31,516 nucleotides of DNA from HGM10836 sp964430375 (lineage in GTDB: Bacteria > Bacillota_I > Bacilli_A > RF39 > UBA660): contig CAYSEZ010000003.1 in NCBI GenBank assembly GCA_964430375.1, positions 1 through 31,516 of the forward strand. Reading direction: 5' to 3'. The notes below the pieces were generated by a model, which made no database searches, was not told where the DNA came from, and saw nothing but the letters and a program-made list of their open reading frames with translations. Shown piece by piece: positions 30,247 through 31,516 of this stretch (position 1 is the stretch's first letter; every line of letters starts with the position of its first letter). The position numbers and the translations under genes were made by a program.

Positions 30247-31464
30247 ATGAAAAAAATAATTATGCTAATGTTACTGTGTTTTCCATTTAATACTTATGCA
30301 TTAAATTATAAATATCAGGACACTTTAGTAGAAGATCAAAAATATTTAGTAAAGGAGGAAAAATTATATAAGTTTTATGAAGAACAAAAAGAGTATACTA
30401 CTGATTATTATTTAGAAAATATGAATCCAGAAGAATATCCATATAAAAGTGATATAACTAAAGAAACAACTTCAGACTATTTAGAAGAAAAACCAGAAGA
30501 AAAACTAAATAGAAAAATAACTACTCATTATTTAAATGGTTATTACTCGTTAAAACCTATTAATAGAATTGAAATAAGAAATATTGATATTGAAGATAGA
30601 GATATTTTATACTTGACTGAAATTAAAATTACTTATAAAGGAGAAAAAGTAAATTCTTTGATTCATTGTTATGATTGTAAAAGTCGCATAGAAATATATT
30701 TGGAAGATGATGATTATGGTTATACTGGAGGATATCTATATTATTTTTCAATTTTAGAAATAGAATTTGATAAAGAATATAACCCGGCTGATTTAGAAAT
30801 AAAATTATATTTTTATAACCAAAATAAAAAAGCATCATTTAGTGTTTATTACTATGATAAAGATATGACCAACAGAGTACTTTATAATGATAAATACGAA
30901 AGTAATGAATATATAAAATTTAATGTAGATTTAGCTAATACAGTAGATTATGAATTACCAAAAGTTAAAGAATATAAACTTAATCTAACTAAAGAAAATA
31001 TAAAAAAATATAAATGGGATACTACATTAATAGAAACAAAAGAAAACTTAAATGAAGACTTCTATCAAAAAGTAGATAATAAAGTAATGTATAAATATAC
31101 TGATACTTTATATAAATATTATAAAATTAACAAAGTATATTTAAAAGATTATTTACTAGAAGCCCCATCTTATATAAAAGATGAAAATGATTATATTACT
31201 AGATACTTATATATTGAAAAAGAAGAAATAGAAAGTAATAATACTTCTGATAGTAATACTACTAATGACAATTTGAATAATAGTACATATACTTCTATAA
31301 AAGAAAATAATAATGAAAATAAAGAAGAAAAAGAAGAAAAAAATGTAGTAAATAATATTACTAATCCATCAACATTCTACAAAAATAGACATATCTATTT
31401 AGTTATAATTATTATAACATTATCCTTAATGGGTTATATGTTATATAGTTTAAGAAAAGAGTGA
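30247..31464 (+). CDS. Secreted or surface protein with C-terminal membrane anchor, function unknown
   Basis: I do not recognise a named family. From ATG 30247 (GAGGAGGA at 30232-30239; ATG 30229 lies before that site) the product has 405 residues. It has an N-terminal signal peptide (KKIIMLMLLCFPFNTYA), a Tyr/Lys/Glu-rich body, a low-complexity Asn/Glu/Thr/Ser linker (about 335-370), and a C-terminal membrane helix (about 378-399) ending in a positive tail. Two regions look alike: residues 20-70 (YQDTLVEDQKYLVKEEKLYK) and about 255-325 (WDTTLIETKENL, YTDTLYKYYKINKVYLKDYL), suggesting duplicated modules. A CYDC pair lies in the middle. NPST before the helix recalls a sorting motif but is not a classical LPXTG site. 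Confidence 0.75.
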   Translation: MKKIIMLMLLCFPFNTYALNYKYQDTLVEDQKYLVKEEKLYKFYEEQKEYTTDYYLENMNPEEYPYKSDITKETTSDYLEEKPEEKLNRKITTHYLNGYYSLKPINRIEIRNIDIEDRDILYLTEIKITYKGEKVNSLIHCYDCKSRIEIYLEDDDYGYTGGYLYYFSILEIEFDKEYNPADLEIKLYFYNQNKKASFSVYYYDKDMTNRVLYNDKYESNEYIKFNVDLANTVDYELPKVKEYKLNLTKENIKKYKWDTTLIETKENLNEDFYQKVDNKVMYKYTDTLYKYYKINKVYLKDYLLEAPSYIKDENDYITRYLYIEKEEIESNNTSDSNTTNDNLNNSTYTSIKENNNENKEEKEEKNVVNNITNPSTFYKNRHIYLVIIIITLSLMGYMLYSLRKE

Positions 31465-31473
31465 GAAAGGAAA

Positions 31474-31511
31474 AATCAATCTAAGAAATTAATAATTCCT
31501 TAAGATTGATT
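31474..31511 (+). terminator. Hairpin after the last gene, probable terminator
   Basis: AATCAATCT (31474-31482) pairs with AGATTGATT (31503-31511), with more partial pairing inside (AAG and CTT). It lies 10 bases past the stop. No T-run is visible before the window ends, so it may be a terminator cut by the window edge or another structured element. Confidence 0.45.
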
Positions 31512-31516
31512 ATACG

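Noticed and set aside
1..31516. CRISPR array, insertion sequence or prophage
   Set aside because: No regularly spaced direct repeats, transposase, integrase or terminal inverted repeats were seen anywhere in the window.

Overview
The window is a very A+T-rich chromosomal segment from a Bacillota/Bacilli-type bacterium. The evidence is the gene order (scpA-scpB, gpsB-rnpB, rodZ-pgsA-recA, the S10-spc-alpha ribosomal block ending in rpoA-rplQ), a type B RNase P RNA, a T-box leader on asnS, GatCAB, and AGGAGG-type ribosome binding sites. UGA serves as a stop (rplP, map, gatA, last gene) and Trp is TGG, so the code is standard and not that of Mycoplasma. Cell-wall and division genes (gpsB, rodZ) argue for a walled cell. 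A gut-type uncultured Bacilli lineage (RF39-like or an Erysipelotrichia relative) would fit, but this is inference from style and not a measured placement.

Layout. 1-4640: housekeeping genes (condensin subunits ScpA/ScpB, tRNA-Leu(CAA), GpsB, rnpB, RodZ-like, PgsA, RecA). cinA, which commonly sits between pgsA and recA, is absent. 4641-9436: a more accessory segment with a minus-strand collagen-like surface protein, a divergent DUF11 protein broken by a 10-A run, an Abi_2/AbiF HEPN-type protein whose stop codon abuts an HtrA protease, an RDD membrane protein and an unassigned 89-residue protein. 9489-23539: the ribosomal superoperon from rpsJ to rplQ with a structured leader; rpmD (L30) is missing between rpsE and rplO. 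23545-30177: a tRNA-charging block with an Asn-specific T-box, asnS, gatC-gatA-gatB and aspS. 30247-31511: a secreted, C-terminally anchored protein of unknown function followed by a hairpin.

How the parts work together. The ribosomal block makes most of the ribosome plus SecY, adenylate kinase, methionine aminopeptidase, IF1 and the RNA polymerase alpha subunit. The charging block provides direct Asn-tRNA formation (AsnRS), the transamidation route (GatCAB) and AspRS, with AsnRS expression controlled by uncharged tRNA-Asn. The accessory segment combines surface-display genes, a defence-type HEPN protein and envelope quality control.

The observation most worth a second look is the DUF11 gene. 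The conserved end of the domain continues in the -1 frame after A(10), and that frame's stop coincides with the start of a terminator hairpin. This suggests phase variation, transcriptional slippage or ribosomal frameshifting, unless it is a sequencing error. All calls come from reading the sequence and remembered family features; no search or folding program was run.
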